Shown here: positions 1 to 8,212 of the stretch, piece after piece | Layout: each line of letters starts with the position of its first letter | How positions within the stretch are numbered: position 1 is the stretch's first letter | Source of the DNA: JAMLJG01 sp035327585 | GTDB lineage: Bacteria; Verrucomicrobiota; Kiritimatiellia; CAIVKH01 | Assembly: GCA_035327585.1 (NCBI GenBank) | Contig: DAOLDD010000005.1 | Coordinates: forward strand, 92,050 to 156,049 | Length of the DNA stretch: 64,000 nucleotides | Direction of reading: 5' to 3' | Program-made: the position numbers and the translations under genes | Notes under the pieces: generated by a model | Database searches by the model: none | What the model saw: the letters and a program-made list of their open reading frames with translations, nothing else | What the model was told of the DNA's origin: nothing

Positions 1-1
1 C

Positions 2-496
2 GATCCCGCCGCTGGCGAACCGATCCGCCGCGTCCTGTTTTTCTCGAGTGGCGTGGTGCTGGGGTCCGCGACGTCGGCGCCGTATCGGCTGACCTGGCGC
101 ACGCCGCCGCCCGGCACGCATCACCTGGTCGCGGTGGCGATGAACAACGCGGGCCGCGCGCGACGCTCGGCCCGGGTTCCCGTCGAGGTTCGCCTCGTGC
201 AGGGCACGGGGCCCGCGGTCGCCGTGCTGGAGCCCGACGACGGTACAGCGTGGCTGGCCGGCGAATCCATGCGCATCGCCGCCGAGGCCGCTGCGCACGA
301 TCCCGCCCACCTCACGATCCGGCTCCTGCTGGATGGCGAGGAAATGGCGGAAGGCAAAGGGAACCTGCTTGGCGCCGAATGGACGCCCGTCCAAACCGGC
401 TTGTACAACTGGGTCGCCATCGTCCATGATGCCGATGGGCGGACCGCCACCTCCACGCCCGTCCGGGTCCATGTCACGGCCCCCGACGCGTTGTAA
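2..496 (+). CDS. C-terminal part of an Ig-like-domain surface protein (5' end outside window)
   Basis: The reading frame is already open at the left edge and closes at a TAA. It encodes about one and a half to two bacterial Ig-like repeats. The first has the phrase 'LFFSSGVVLG...SAPYRLTWRTPPPG', the usual Big-domain pattern of a strand, a small loop and a Trp-Thr strand, followed by 'NNAGR'. The second repeat begins near 'VAVLEPDDGTAWLAG' and ends at 'TSTPVRVHV'. Such repeats are common in large secreted or cell-surface proteins, including carbohydrate-active and adhesion proteins of PVC bacteria. No catalytic domain is visible in this fragment, so the function of the whole protein cannot be given. 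Confidence 0.7.
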   Translation, partial: DPAAGEPIRRVLFFSSGVVLGSATSAPYRLTWRTPPPGTHHLVAVAMNNAGRARRSARVPVEVRLVQGTGPAVAVLEPDDGTAWLAGESMRIAAEAAAHDPAHLTIRLLLDGEEMAEGKGNLLGAEWTPVQTGLYNWVAIVHDADGRTATSTPVRVHVTAPDAL

Positions 497-592
497 GGAT
501 CGTACGGTTCGCACGATAGATCATTGTCGGCACGTTTATTCGAACGATGTACCGGTGTTTGCGGTCCAACGTGCAGACAAGGCGGTGCGGCC

Positions 593-1447
593 ATGATGGA
601 ATCGGATAAAACGATCAAAATTTACCTGCGTGAAATCGGGCAGACGCCCCTGTTGACGCCGCAGCAGGAAATTGAGCTCGCGGCCCGGATCAAGAAGGGT
701 GACGAGGAGGCCCGGAGCCTCATGATCCGCGCGAACCTGCGTCTCGTCGTCAAAATCGCGCAGGACTACGCGCGCTACGGGCTGCCGCTGCTCGACCTGA
801 TTTCCGAGGGCAACATCGGCTTGATGAAGGCCGTCGAACGGTTCGACCCGAAGAAGGGCGGCAAGCTGAGCACCTACGCCGCCTGGTGGATCAAGCAGGC
901 GATCAAGCGCGCCCTGGCGAACCAGAGCAAGACGATCCGCCTGCCGGCGCATCTGGTCGACAAACTCGCGCGCATGCGGCGCACCGAGCACCAGCTCACC
1001 GAAAAATTCGGGCGCGAGCCGACGGTGGACGAACTTGCGTTCGCCCTACAGGTGGAGCCGCGTGTGGTCCAGCACTGGCAGACGGTCTCGATGAAGCCGG
1101 CCTCGCTCGACGCGCCGGTTGGCGGGGACAGCGACAGCAGCGCATTCGGTGAACTCATCGGGGATGAGCGCGCCACCAATCCGTTTGACGCGATGAACGA
1201 GCGGCATCTCCGGATCGAGATGGAAGGCCTGATGGATCGGCTGGACCGGCGCGAGCGGGATATTCTAAAGTACCGTTACGGGTTGCGCGGGTCCCGCGTG
1301 GAAACGCTCGAAACCGTGGGTCGCCGTTTCAGAATCACGCGCGAGCGTGTGCGGCAGATCCAGAACGAGGCGGTCGGCAAGTTACGCAATATGATGGACG
1401 AGAACGACCGCGTCGCGGAACTCGAACCGGAAGAGGTTGGCGTATGA
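593..1447 (+). CDS. RNA polymerase sigma-70 family factor (RpoD/RpoS/SigB-type, group 2)
   Basis: A 284-residue sigma factor. Near the N-terminus 'IYLREIGQTPLL' is region 1.2. Region 2 covers about residues 49-107 and contains 'DLISEGNIGLMKAVERFD' and 'STYAAWWIKQAI', the core-binding and -10 recognition helices. Region 3 follows, and region 4.2 near residues 240-265 has the helix-turn-helix 'RFRITRERVRQIQNEAVGKL' for -35 recognition. The long acidic region 1.1 of a housekeeping RpoD is missing, so I read it as an alternative or group 2 factor. An in-frame ATG at 524 would add 23 unlike residues; I chose 593 because homology begins right after it. The stop overlaps apt in ATGA, so the two are probably cotranscribed. 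Confidence 0.9.
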   Translation: MMESDKTIKIYLREIGQTPLLTPQQEIELAARIKKGDEEARSLMIRANLRLVVKIAQDYARYGLPLLDLISEGNIGLMKAVERFDPKKGGKLSTYAAWWIKQAIKRALANQSKTIRLPAHLVDKLARMRRTEHQLTEKFGREPTVDELAFALQVEPRVVQHWQTVSMKPASLDAPVGGDSDSSAFGELIGDERATNPFDAMNERHLRIEMEGLMDRLDRRERDILKYRYGLRGSRVETLETVGRRFRITRERVRQIQNEAVGKLRNMMDENDRVAELEPEEVGV

Positions 1448-1965
1448 GCGTGGACCAGGTTAAGGCGGCGATTCGCGATGTGCCCGATTTTCCGAAGCCG
1501 GGCATCCTGTTCAAGGATCTGACGCCGATCTGGCACGACCCGATACTGTTTCGCGTGGCGGTGCAATTGTTCGCCGACCGCCATCGCGGGCGGGTCATCC
1601 ACCGCATCGCCGCGATCGAGGCGCGCGGATTTTTGTTCGGCGCCGCGCTGGCGCATGAGTTGGGCATCGGCCTCGCCCCGATCCGGAAAAAGGGAAAGCT
1701 TCCCTATGCGTGCATCGAGCAGACGTACGATTTGGAATACGGAACGGCGACGATCGAGGTCCACAAGGACGCCTTTGTGCCGGGCGAGTCGGTGCTGCTG
1801 ATTGACGACCTGCTGGCGACCGGCGGCACGGCGCAGGCGGCGGCGCAATTGATCGAAAAGCTCGGCGCGCGCGTACTGGAGATTGATTTTCTCGTCGAAC
1901 TGGCCTTCCTCAAGGGCCGCGAACGGCTGGCCCCCCACCCGGTTTACGCGCCAATTGTCTACTGA
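1444..1965 (+). CDS. apt: adenine phosphoribosyltransferase
   Basis: The 173-residue protein makes AMP from adenine and PRPP in the cytoplasm (purine salvage). The N-terminus 'IRDVPDFPKPGILFKDLTPI' is the family signature, and 'RGFLFGAALA' follows. The PRPP-binding loop 'VLLIDDLLATGGTA' lies at about residues 117-130 with both acidic residues and the ATGGT core intact. The length is normal for Apt. It starts inside the sigma-factor stop codon (ATGA), so translation is probably coupled. No unusual features. Confidence 0.96.
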   Translation: MSVDQVKAAIRDVPDFPKPGILFKDLTPIWHDPILFRVAVQLFADRHRGRVIHRIAAIEARGFLFGAALAHELGIGLAPIRKKGKLPYACIEQTYDLEYGTATIEVHKDAFVPGESVLLIDDLLATGGTAQAAAQLIEKLGARVLEIDFLVELAFLKGRERLAPHPVYAPIVY

Positions 1966-1993
1966 TTGGCCCCAAAATTTCGCCATCCGCGCC

Positions 1994-2022
1994 TTGGCAA
2001 GCCGCCGGGCCGTCGCTAGTCT
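1994..2022 (+). promoter_or_regulatory. Predicted promoter for the flavoprotein gene
   Basis: TTGGCA at 1994-1999, a 17-base spacer and TAGTCT at 2017-2022 (extended TAGTCTAT). The predicted start of transcription near 2029 gives a leader of about 27 bases before the ATG at 2056. The same TAG-CTAT type of -10 is seen upstream of the ACT-domain gene. Confidence 0.5.
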
Positions 2023-2055
2023 ATCGGCGCGCGGTTAGCGACGCGTGTTGCCGCC

Positions 2056-3093
2056 ATGAAATTCAGACCGCATCCAGGTGAGACGACGTTGATCGAGATC
2101 CGGCCCTCCGTGGCCGTGATCGGCGCCGGGCTCTCCGGCGTGACCGCGGCGCGCCTGCTCGCGGAGCGCGGGTATCCCGTGACGGTGTTCGACAAGGGGC
2201 GCGGCCTCGGCGGGCGCATGTCGACCCGCCGCGAGGGCGACTGCGCGTTCGACCACGGCTGCCAGTTTTTCACCGTACGCGATGACCGGTTCCGCAGCTA
2301 CGTCGAGGCGTGGCAGGAGCAGGGTCTCGTCAGCCCGTGGCGGCACCGTATGGCGGCGTGCGACCGCGGGCAAATCACCGTCCTGCAGGACGACACCGTT
2401 CGCTACGTGGGCGTGCCCGGCATGAACGCGATGATCAAGGGCATGGCCGACGGCCTGACCATCCAACTCGCCACGCGCATCACCGCGCTCAACGAGACGG
2501 AGGAGGGCTGGCAGCTCGTCGCGGACGGCGGACCGCTGCCCGAGGTGTACGATGTGGTGATCGTCACCGCGCCGGCGGAACAAGCGGCCGCGTTGCTTTC
2601 GGCATCGCCGCGCATGCAGGCGAAAGCCGCCTCGGTCCGCATGCAGCCGTGCTGGGCGGTCATGGCGATGTTTGAATTCGAGCTGGATGCCCCCTTCGAG
2701 GCGGCGTTCGTGCGGAACAGCCCGCTGGTCTGGGTCGCGAACGGAGGCAGCAAGCCGGGCCGCGCCGCGCACGAGGCGTGGGTCCTGCATGCCTCGCCCG
2801 CGTGGTCGCGCGAGCACCTCGAGGAAAAACCGGACGACGTCATCGCACAGCTTCTGCGCGCCTTCTATGAGGCGATCGGCACCAAGGTCGTTGAACCCAG
2901 CGCGACCTTTGCGCACCGCTGGCGCTACGCCGCGCCGGAGAACGCGCTGGATGCCGGATTCCTCTGGGACGAGGAAAAGAACCTCGGCGCCGCGGGCGAT
3001 TGGTGTCTGAGCGCGCGCGCCGAAAACGCGTTCCTGAGCGGCTTCCTGCTCGCCGATCACATCCTGGCCAGCCGCGGCCGCGCGGTGCGTTAG
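2056..3093 (+). CDS. NAD(P)/FAD-dependent amine-oxidase-like flavoprotein (renalase-like)
   Basis: A 345-residue oxidoreductase. The dinucleotide-binding fold begins at once: 'VAVIGAGLSG' with GAGLSG at residues 23-28, then the acidic end of the second strand in 'VFDKGRGLGGRM', the amine-oxidase/renalase signature (GGRMSTRR). Near the C-terminus 'LGAAGDWCL...AFLSGFLLAD' is the second FAD-contact motif expected in this family. The substrate cannot be told. It is followed by a photolyase gene and Hsp33 on the same strand. Renalase-like genes next to photolyase genes recur in many bacteria, which suggests a role in light or oxidative-stress physiology, but that is context only. Confidence 0.85.
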   Translation: MKFRPHPGETTLIEIRPSVAVIGAGLSGVTAARLLAERGYPVTVFDKGRGLGGRMSTRREGDCAFDHGCQFFTVRDDRFRSYVEAWQEQGLVSPWRHRMAACDRGQITVLQDDTVRYVGVPGMNAMIKGMADGLTIQLATRITALNETEEGWQLVADGGPLPEVYDVVIVTAPAEQAAALLSASPRMQAKAASVRMQPCWAVMAMFEFELDAPFEAAFVRNSPLVWVANGGSKPGRAAHEAWVLHASPAWSREHLEEKPDDVIAQLLRAFYEAIGTKVVEPSATFAHRWRYAAPENALDAGFLWDEEKNLGAAGDWCLSARAENAFLSGFLLADHILASRGRAVR

Positions 3094-3103
3094 CCCGAAT
3101 ATT

Positions 3104-3184
3104 TCACCGCCGAGACGCGGAGGACGCTGAGTGAATTTATCCTCCCCGGTATTCGCCTCCGCGTTCTCCGCGCCTCCGCGGTGA
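3104..3184. repeat. Palindromic GGAG/CTCC repeat element
   Basis: Imperfect inverted repeat with 28-base arms (3104-3131 and 3157-3184, 24 of 28 positions complementary) and a 25-base loop. The arms consist of the tandem phrase 'accgcggaggcgcggag'. A related but unpaired copy, 'caccacggaggcacggag', is at about 53921. The element fills most of the 159-base gap between the flavoprotein and photolyase genes. There is no T-tract, so it is not an obvious terminator. Confidence 0.75.
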
Positions 3185-3252
3185 TGCAATTTGTAGTCTT
3201 GTACGAGACATCCGCTTCGTAATGTCAGGTCGCATATGCGCGAAGTGGTTGC

Positions 3253-4734
3253 GTGACCGACCTCGCGCTCATTTTCCCGCATCAGTTGTTTGACCCGCAT
3301 CCTGCGCTGGCATCCGGCCGGCCCGTGTTGCTGGTGGAGGACTCGCTCTTTTTCGGTGACCGGCATGCGCCGGCGCGGTTCCACCGGCAGAAATTGTTGT
3401 TCCACCGCGCCTCGATGTCGGCCTACGCGGAGCGGCTGCGGCGCGCTGGGCATCGCGTGGAACTTGCGCACTACGATCCCGCGCAAACGGCGCGCGAGCG
3501 GGTGGCGGCGCTGGCGGCCCGGGGCGTGCGCGCGTTGCATCTCGCCGATCCGGTCGATTTCCTGCTCGAGAAGCGGCTGCGCGAGAGCGCGCGCCAACAC
3601 GGTGTATCCCTGCACGTGTCGCCCTCGCCGATGTTCCTGACGGACCCGGCGTGGGCCGCGGAATTTTTTGAGCGGCGCGGGCGATATCGCATGGCGGATT
3701 TCTATCAGGCGCAACGACGCCGGTTGAATGTTCTCCTGCAGGACGGGGCGCCCGTGGGTGGCCAGTGGAGTTTCGACGCGGACAACCGCAAGCCGCTCCC
3801 TCGCGGGCTGACGCCGCCCGCGTTCGAACACGTGGAGTTGCCGCGCGCGCAGGCCCGTCTCGCGCGCGAAGTGGCGCACGCGTTTCCGGAACACCCCGGT
3901 GATACGGAGGACTTCTGGTTTCCCGTGACGCACGAGGCCGCGCGCAAGGGACTGGATTCTTTTCTCGAACACCGCTTCGCGAGGTTCGGCGACTTCGAGG
4001 ACGCGATCTCGGCGCAGCATCCCGTCCTGTTTCATTCCGTGCTCACGCCGGCGCTCAATTCCGGCCTGCTCACGCCCGCCGAAGTGCTCAGCCGCGCGCT
4101 GGAATTCGCCCGCGAACACCCGGTCCCGCTTAACGCGCTGGAGGGCTTCATCCGCCAACTCATCGGTTGGCGCGAATTCATTCGGGTCCTCTACGTGCGC
4201 GAAGGCGTACGCATGCGCCGCGGCAATTTCTGGGGGCACGAGCGGCCGCTGCCGAAATCCTTCTACACGGGCGAGACCGGTATCGATCCGCTCGATGCCG
4301 TGATCCGGCGCGTGAACCGGCTCGCGTGGTGCCACCACATCGAACGCCTGATGGTGGCGGGCAACCTGATGGTGCTGTGCGGCATCCGGCCCGACGACGC
4401 GTATCGCTGGTTCATGGAACTGTTCATCGACGCCTACGATTGGGTGATGGTCCCGAATGTGTACGGCATGGCGCTCTTCGCGGACGGCGGAGTTTTCGCG
4501 ACGAAGCCGTACATTTCCGGGTCCGCCTACATCCGGCGCATGAGCGATTTCGCGCCCGGCCCGTGGTGCGCGGTCTGGGACGCGCTCTTCTGGAACTTCA
4601 TCGGCGCGCACCGCGACTATTTCATCGCGCAGCCCCGGCTCTCCATGATGGCGCGCACGTGGGACAAACTCGGCGCGGCGAAACGGGCGGAGCACCGGCG
4701 CGTGGCGGAGCGCTTCCTCGATGGCTTGAAATGA
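3253..4734 (+). CDS. cryptochrome/photolyase family protein (PhrB-like, FeS-BCP clade)
   Basis: A 493-residue FAD-binding photolyase or cryptochrome of the prokaryotic (6-4) photolyase group. The N-terminal Rossmann-like domain starts 'DLALIFPHQLF'; the C-terminal helical FAD domain has 'WCHHIERLMVAGN' with His361-His362, matching the HH-RLM motif of the group, and 'NVYGMALFADGG...KPYISGSAYI'. In Agrobacterium PhrB a 4Fe-4S cluster is held by four Cys, two in a CxxC. Here the equivalent stretch reads 'MSDFAPGPWCAVWDALFW' with one Cys (C439), and the only other C-terminal Cys are C360 and C376, so a complete cluster is unlikely. The start is a GTG fixed by homology. Neighbours: flavoprotein upstream, Hsp33 downstream. 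Confidence 0.88.
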   Translation: MTDLALIFPHQLFDPHPALASGRPVLLVEDSLFFGDRHAPARFHRQKLLFHRASMSAYAERLRRAGHRVELAHYDPAQTARERVAALAARGVRALHLADPVDFLLEKRLRESARQHGVSLHVSPSPMFLTDPAWAAEFFERRGRYRMADFYQAQRRRLNVLLQDGAPVGGQWSFDADNRKPLPRGLTPPAFEHVELPRAQARLAREVAHAFPEHPGDTEDFWFPVTHEAARKGLDSFLEHRFARFGDFEDAISAQHPVLFHSVLTPALNSGLLTPAEVLSRALEFAREHPVPLNALEGFIRQLIGWREFIRVLYVREGVRMRRGNFWGHERPLPKSFYTGETGIDPLDAVIRRVNRLAWCHHIERLMVAGNLMVLCGIRPDDAYRWFMELFIDAYDWVMVPNVYGMALFADGGVFATKPYISGSAYIRRMSDFAPGPWCAVWDALFWNFIGAHRDYFIAQPRLSMMARTWDKLGAAKRAEHRRVAERFLDGLK

Positions 4735-4736
4735 CA

Positions 4737-4765
4737 TTGTGCCGGAGTCCACGCGCGTTTAGGTT
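4737..4765 (+). promoter_or_regulatory. Predicted promoter of hslO with near-leaderless spacing
   Basis: TTGTGC at 4737-4742, 17-base spacer, TAGGTT at 4760-4765. Eight bases separate the -10 box from the ATG at 4774 and no Shine-Dalgarno sequence is visible, so the mRNA would start at or within two bases of the start codon. Confidence 0.45.
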
Positions 4766-4773
4766 TTCGCGTC

Positions 4774-5673
4774 ATGGCTGATCAACTGTTGATGGGAACG
4801 CTGGAGGGCTGGGACGTCGCCGTCGCCTATGCGCTGACGGCGGACACGGTGAACGAGGCGCTGACCCGGCACGACTGCGATCCCGTGGGCGGGCATGTCC
4901 TTGGGCGCGCGCTGACGGCGGGCATCCTCGCGGCGGCTTCGCTGGGCGAAGGCCAGCGCCTCAACCTGCGCTGGGCTTACGAGGGGCTGTTGCGCACGGT
5001 GGTGGTCGACAGCGGGCCGGACGGCGCCGCGCGCGCGTTCATTTCGCCGCCGCATCTCGCGGCGGCCGCCGATGAGGGCGCGCTGTACGGCGCGGGCGGC
5101 ACCGTGCAGGTCATCCGCAGCCGCAAGGGCGCGGTGGTGGCGCACGGCACGACCAAGGCCGATTTGCTGGAACCGGTGGAGGACCTCGCGCATTTCCTCT
5201 GCCTGAGCGACCAGATCGAGTCCGCGCTGGCCGTCACCATCGCCCTGTCGCAGGACCCCGCCCGGCCCGTGAAGTTGTGCCGTGGCCTCCTGTTGCAGGC
5301 GCAGCCGGGGTGCGACCTGGTGCGCTTCCAGCGGTTGCGCGACCGGCTCTACACGCCGCCGGTGCGCGCGCTGCTGGGGCGCGGCGACGAATCCGACAGC
5401 CTGGTGGAGAACCTGCTGCGCGCCGCGGCGGCGGACGAGCAGCCGGCGCCGACCCTGCGGCTCAAGGCGGCCACCGCCCCGTTTTTCCGCTGCGCGTGCA
5501 GCCGCGAAAAGATGGGCGCCGTACTCCGCGCGCTGCCCTACGGCGAGCGCATGGACATGGTGAAGAAAAACGAGCCGGTTGTCGTGAACTGCCGCTTCTG
5601 CGGGCAGCGCTATGAATTGAGCATCGCGGATTGCATCGCCGCCTGGAACCGGCGCGACGCGGCGTCCGCGTGA
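4774..5673 (+). CDS. hslO: Hsp33 redox-regulated holdase chaperone
   Basis: The 299-residue cytosolic chaperone is switched on when oxidation releases its zinc. The N-terminal domain carries the typical 'GTVQVIRS' and 'DLLEPVEDLAHFLCLSDQ'-like segments. The C-terminal redox switch is complete: C240 and C242 in 'CACSREKM' and C273 and C276 in 'NCRFCGQ', i.e. CxC followed by CxxC. The length is normal. It follows the photolyase and flavoprotein genes on the same strand, consistent with a stress-response group, and seems to have its own promoter. Confidence 0.95.
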   Translation: MADQLLMGTLEGWDVAVAYALTADTVNEALTRHDCDPVGGHVLGRALTAGILAAASLGEGQRLNLRWAYEGLLRTVVVDSGPDGAARAFISPPHLAAAADEGALYGAGGTVQVIRSRKGAVVAHGTTKADLLEPVEDLAHFLCLSDQIESALAVTIALSQDPARPVKLCRGLLLQAQPGCDLVRFQRLRDRLYTPPVRALLGRGDESDSLVENLLRAAAADEQPAPTLRLKAATAPFFRCACSREKMGAVLRALPYGERMDMVKKNEPVVVNCRFCGQRYELSIADCIAAWNRRDAASA

Positions 5674-5679
5674 CGCGGG

Positions 5680-6108
5680 TTACTTGCTGGCGGACCAGGT
5701 GCCGTTTCCGCCGCCGCCGGAAACGATCGTGAACGTGCCGCCCATGGCGGTCCGCTGGTCGTTGATCGAGCCGGTGAACTGGGCGGCGACCGGCGGGGCT
5801 TCCGTCGTCGTGATGGTCATCTCCATGGCATTCGTGCTGACGGTGCCCGTCACGGTGCCGAGCGTGCTTTCGCCCGTTGCATAGGAACCGACGAACGAAT
5901 CGCCGGACTGGGTGAGGTCGAGCGTGAACTCCACGCCGGTGCTGTAGCTGCCGGACCATTTTCCGGATATCGAGGCGCCACCACCACCACCGCCTCCATC
6001 CGAATCATCGTCGCTCGAATCGCTGCTGCTGCCGCTGCAGCCAAGGGACAGCACAAGGACGGCGGACAAGAGACTCAAGACCGGAACCGGCATCCAGGGG
6101 GAACGCAT
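5680..6108 (-). CDS. Small secreted lipoprotein of unknown function
   Basis: 142 residues. The N-terminus 'MRSPWMPV' leads into a hydrophobic segment ending in the lipobox 'LSLGC', so the Cys should be lipidated and the protein anchored in a membrane. An Asp/Ser/Gly-rich linker (DSSDDDSDGG and seven Gly) is followed by a compact beta-rich domain with the pattern 'SGKWSGSYS', 'SGDSFVGSY', 'GNGTWSASK', resembling small GxW-type beta-barrel domains of lipoproteins. I chose the ATG at 6108 because 'ggagg' lies directly upstream and the lipobox is correctly placed. It converges on hslO, 6 bases between stops. Confidence 0.75.
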   Translation of the reverse strand: MRSPWMPVPVLSLLSAVLVLSLGCSGSSSDSSDDDSDGGGGGGGASISGKWSGSYSTGVEFTLDLTQSGDSFVGSYATGESTLGTVTGTVSTNAMEMTITTTEAPPVAAQFTGSINDQRTAMGGTFTIVSGGGGNGTWSASK

Positions 6109-6163
6109 GGGCACCTCCACAAAGGTTGTGCGGACTCTATAAGACCGCAGGGCAATGTAAAGT

Positions 6164-6919
6164 ATGGACTGGATGAATACCCCTTGCGGACGTTTCGCCG
6201 TCGCCGCAACATCACTGGACATGACGACGCTCTCCATTGAACTGGTGGTGGCGCGCCACGAGGAGGCGCTCGCGTGGCTGCGGCGCGTGCCGGCGTCCAT
6301 CGACGTCACGGTGTACAACAAGGGCGCCCGCCTGTCCGAATTGCCGCGTGCCGGTACGATCCACACGCTGCCGAACATCGGCCGCGAGGCGCATACCTAT
6401 TTGCACCACCTCGTCACGAAATACGACAATCCTGCCGCGCTGACCATCTGCGTGCAGGGCAAGCCGTTCGACCATGCGCCGGATCTGCACCGTTTTCTGC
6501 GCGCGCTGGCGGCCGGCGGGGAAAAGTTCGACGGCTTTCGCTGGTTGGGATTCCTGCTGGATGCGGATGATCGCACGGGGTCGCGCCTGTTCCAGTCATG
6601 GAGCAAGAACCCGGAGCGGCGCCCGCTCGACATGGCCGGTTTCTGGCGCGCGCTGTTCGGCGAGCGGCCCGTGCCGGATCGCTTCGCGTTTTTCGGAGGC
6701 GGCCAATTCGCGGTCCAGCGCGACGTGGTGCGCGCGAGGCCGCGCGCCTTCTACGAAAACGCGTTACAGGTGGCGTCCGCCGTTCCCGACGCCGCGCACT
6801 GTTTCGAGCGTACATGGGACGCCGTGTTCGGCGTGGACGGCGTCCCCCCGGAGCTGCGTGACCGACCGCTCCCGGTCTATCTCAAGCCGATCCGTCGCCT
6901 GATGCCGCCCCCGGCGTGA
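6164..6919 (+). CDS. DUF3431 domain-containing protein
   Basis: 251 residues. The body matches the DUF3431 pattern: 'LVVARHEEALAWL' at the start, 'NIGREAHTYLHHLVTKY' and 'CVQGKPFDHAPDL' in the middle, 'FFGGGQFAVQRD' towards the end. These proteins look like glycosyltransferase-fold or DNA/sugar-processing relatives, but their activity is unproven as far as I know. The start is uncertain: ATG codons at 6164, 6173 and 6221 are in frame and none has a good ribosome site. Homology begins close to 6221 ('MTTLSIELVV'), so a start there is equally likely. It is divergent from the lipoprotein gene. Confidence 0.8.
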   Translation: MDWMNTPCGRFAVAATSLDMTTLSIELVVARHEEALAWLRRVPASIDVTVYNKGARLSELPRAGTIHTLPNIGREAHTYLHHLVTKYDNPAALTICVQGKPFDHAPDLHRFLRALAAGGEKFDGFRWLGFLLDADDRTGSRLFQSWSKNPERRPLDMAGFWRALFGERPVPDRFAFFGGGQFAVQRDVVRARPRAFYENALQVASAVPDAAHCFERTWDAVFGVDGVPPELRDRPLPVYLKPIRRLMPPPA

Positions 6920-6925
6920 GGCGGC

Positions 6926-7327
6926 TCACGTCGGAAAGTGCATCAAGGCGCGTTCGTTATTCGAGCAGGCGAACACCACCAGGACTTCCGTCTGGCCGTC
7001 CGGCGCGGCGGCGTACAGGTGGTGCAGGTCGATCCCCTCCCCGGCGAGCCGCTCCGTGATCTTCCGGAGCAGACCGGGTTTGTGTTCAGCCTGCAGCAGC
7101 ACGACCTGCTGCTCATGCGGGTTGAACCGCTGTTCGCGCAGCGCGTCGGTCGTGCGCAGGTTGTCGTCGGTGACCACGTGAACGACGCCCGTGGATCCTT
7201 CCGTCCATGCGCTGATGGCGAGGATGTTGATCCCTTTTTCCGAGATCAACTTGGCGATCTGCGTGAGCACCCCGATATCGTTGTGCACGCGGATCACCAC
7301 TTCATGGCCCAGCATTGCTCTTGTCAT
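6926..7327 (-). CDS. Tandem ACT-domain protein
   Basis: 133 residues made of two ACT domains. The first starts 'HEVVIRVHNDIGVLTQIAKLISEKGINI', the second 'HKPGLLRKITERLAGEGIDL'. There is no catalytic domain, so it is a free-standing ligand-binding regulator, probably for amino acids, cytoplasmic. The ATG at 7327 is preceded by 'aagaagg' at a good distance, so I prefer it to a start 51 bases further upstream. It converges on the DUF3431 gene and shares a divergent promoter region with the UVR-motif gene. Confidence 0.85.
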   Translation of the reverse strand: MTRAMLGHEVVIRVHNDIGVLTQIAKLISEKGINILAISAWTEGSTGVVHVVTDDNLRTTDALREQRFNPHEQQVVLLQAEHKPGLLRKITERLAGEGIDLHHLYAAAPDGQTEVLVVFACSNNERALMHFPT

Positions 7328-7349
7328 GGCCTTCTTGCCTCCAAGGCAT

Positions 7350-7378
7350 AGCCTACACCCCGGGGGCGCTGCCACCAA
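7350..7378 (-). promoter_or_regulatory. Predicted promoter of the ACT-domain gene
   Basis: Read on the minus strand: TTGGTG, 17-base spacer, TAGGCT (extended TAGGCTAT). Leader of about 16 bases that includes ggagg. It is nearly the same arrangement as the promoter at 1994-2022. Confidence 0.5.
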
Positions 7379-7398
7379 GCCGGAACGTGCGGGCCGAT

Positions 7399-7427
7399 TT
7401 GCATTGGAAGGCCGCGTTGGTTATGGT
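7399..7427 (+). promoter_or_regulatory. Predicted promoter of the UVR-motif gene
   Basis: TTGCAT at 7399-7404, 17-base spacer, TATGGT at 7422-7427. The resulting leader of about 18 bases contains the ribosome site ggagg, so this is an ordinary leadered gene. Confidence 0.5.
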
Positions 7428-7451
7428 GAAAACCGTGGGGAGGAAACTCGA

Positions 7452-8198
7452 ATGACAGCCGATCTGAATGCAATCATGGGCGACTGGCGGTACGACCCGG
7501 CGACGATCAACGCGCGCTGGATCGTCGGGCTGGACGGCAAACGCAAGGTGCAGTTGAGGCTTGATCTCGGCGTGCTCCAGATGGAACCCGCGGGTCGGCC
7601 CGACGGCCTGCAGCCGCACGGGCACGACACGCTGCTCGGCCATTACCTCGCGCGCGAGGAGGCGGAAGGCTTCGACATGGCCGGGTTCGTCATCGACGCT
7701 GCCGGCTGCGCGGCGCTGCAACAGGAGGCGGCGCAGTTTTACTACCGCTACATTTCGTTCTACGCCCTGCGCGACCTCGACGGCGTCGTGGCCGACACGG
7801 ATCACAACCTCGGCATCCTCGACCTCGCCTCGCGCCATGTGGAGGACGACGACCTGGCCTGGCAGTTCCTGCAATTCTATCCCTACATCCGCATGATGAA
7901 CGCACGCGCGATGGCGGAGAAACACGCCGAGGCGCATGCCTACGACGAGGCAATCGCCGAACTGGAGGAGGGCATCGACGACATCCGCACCTTCTGGCGC
8001 GAACAGGGCGACGAGGAGGACGAGGAGGAGTCGCGCGAGATCGAGATGCTGACCGGGCTGCTCGGCGACCTGCGCGGCAGCCGGCCCCGCACCGAGGCCG
8101 ACAAGCTGCAGGATGAGTTGTCCGTCGCCATTGCCGCGGAAAACTATGAGCGCGCCGCCCTCCTGCGGGACGCGCTCAAGATGCTGCGTCGCGCCTGA
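7452..8198 (+). CDS. UvrB/UvrC-motif-containing protein
   Basis: 248 residues. The only recognisable domain is a C-terminal UVR motif, 'KLQDELSVAIAAENYERAALLRDAL', the short helical hairpin that links UvrB to UvrC and is also found in ClpC partners such as McsA. The central part contains 'YYRYISFYALRDLDGVVADTDHNLGILDL' and an acidic stretch 'DEEDEEESREIEML'. The N-terminal region is not one I recognise. The ATG at 7452 is preceded by ggagga. A 14-base gap separates it from the MpsC-like gene, so they are probably one operon. A role in protein quality control is possible but is inference. Confidence 0.75.
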   Translation: MTADLNAIMGDWRYDPATINARWIVGLDGKRKVQLRLDLGVLQMEPAGRPDGLQPHGHDTLLGHYLAREEAEGFDMAGFVIDAAGCAALQQEAAQFYYRYISFYALRDLDGVVADTDHNLGILDLASRHVEDDDLAWQFLQFYPYIRMMNARAMAEKHAEAHAYDEAIAELEEGIDDIRTFWREQGDEEDEEESREIEMLTGLLGDLRGSRPRTEADKLQDELSVAIAAENYERAALLRDALKMLRRA

Positions 8199-8212
8199 CC
8201 CGCGAGTTCGCC

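Noticed and set aside
2035..4752. 905-residue open frame on the minus strand opposite the flavoprotein and photolyase genes
   Set aside because: Shadow of two well-supported plus-strand genes; Arg/His/Ala-rich composition, no domain. High GC suppresses stop codons in the opposite frame.
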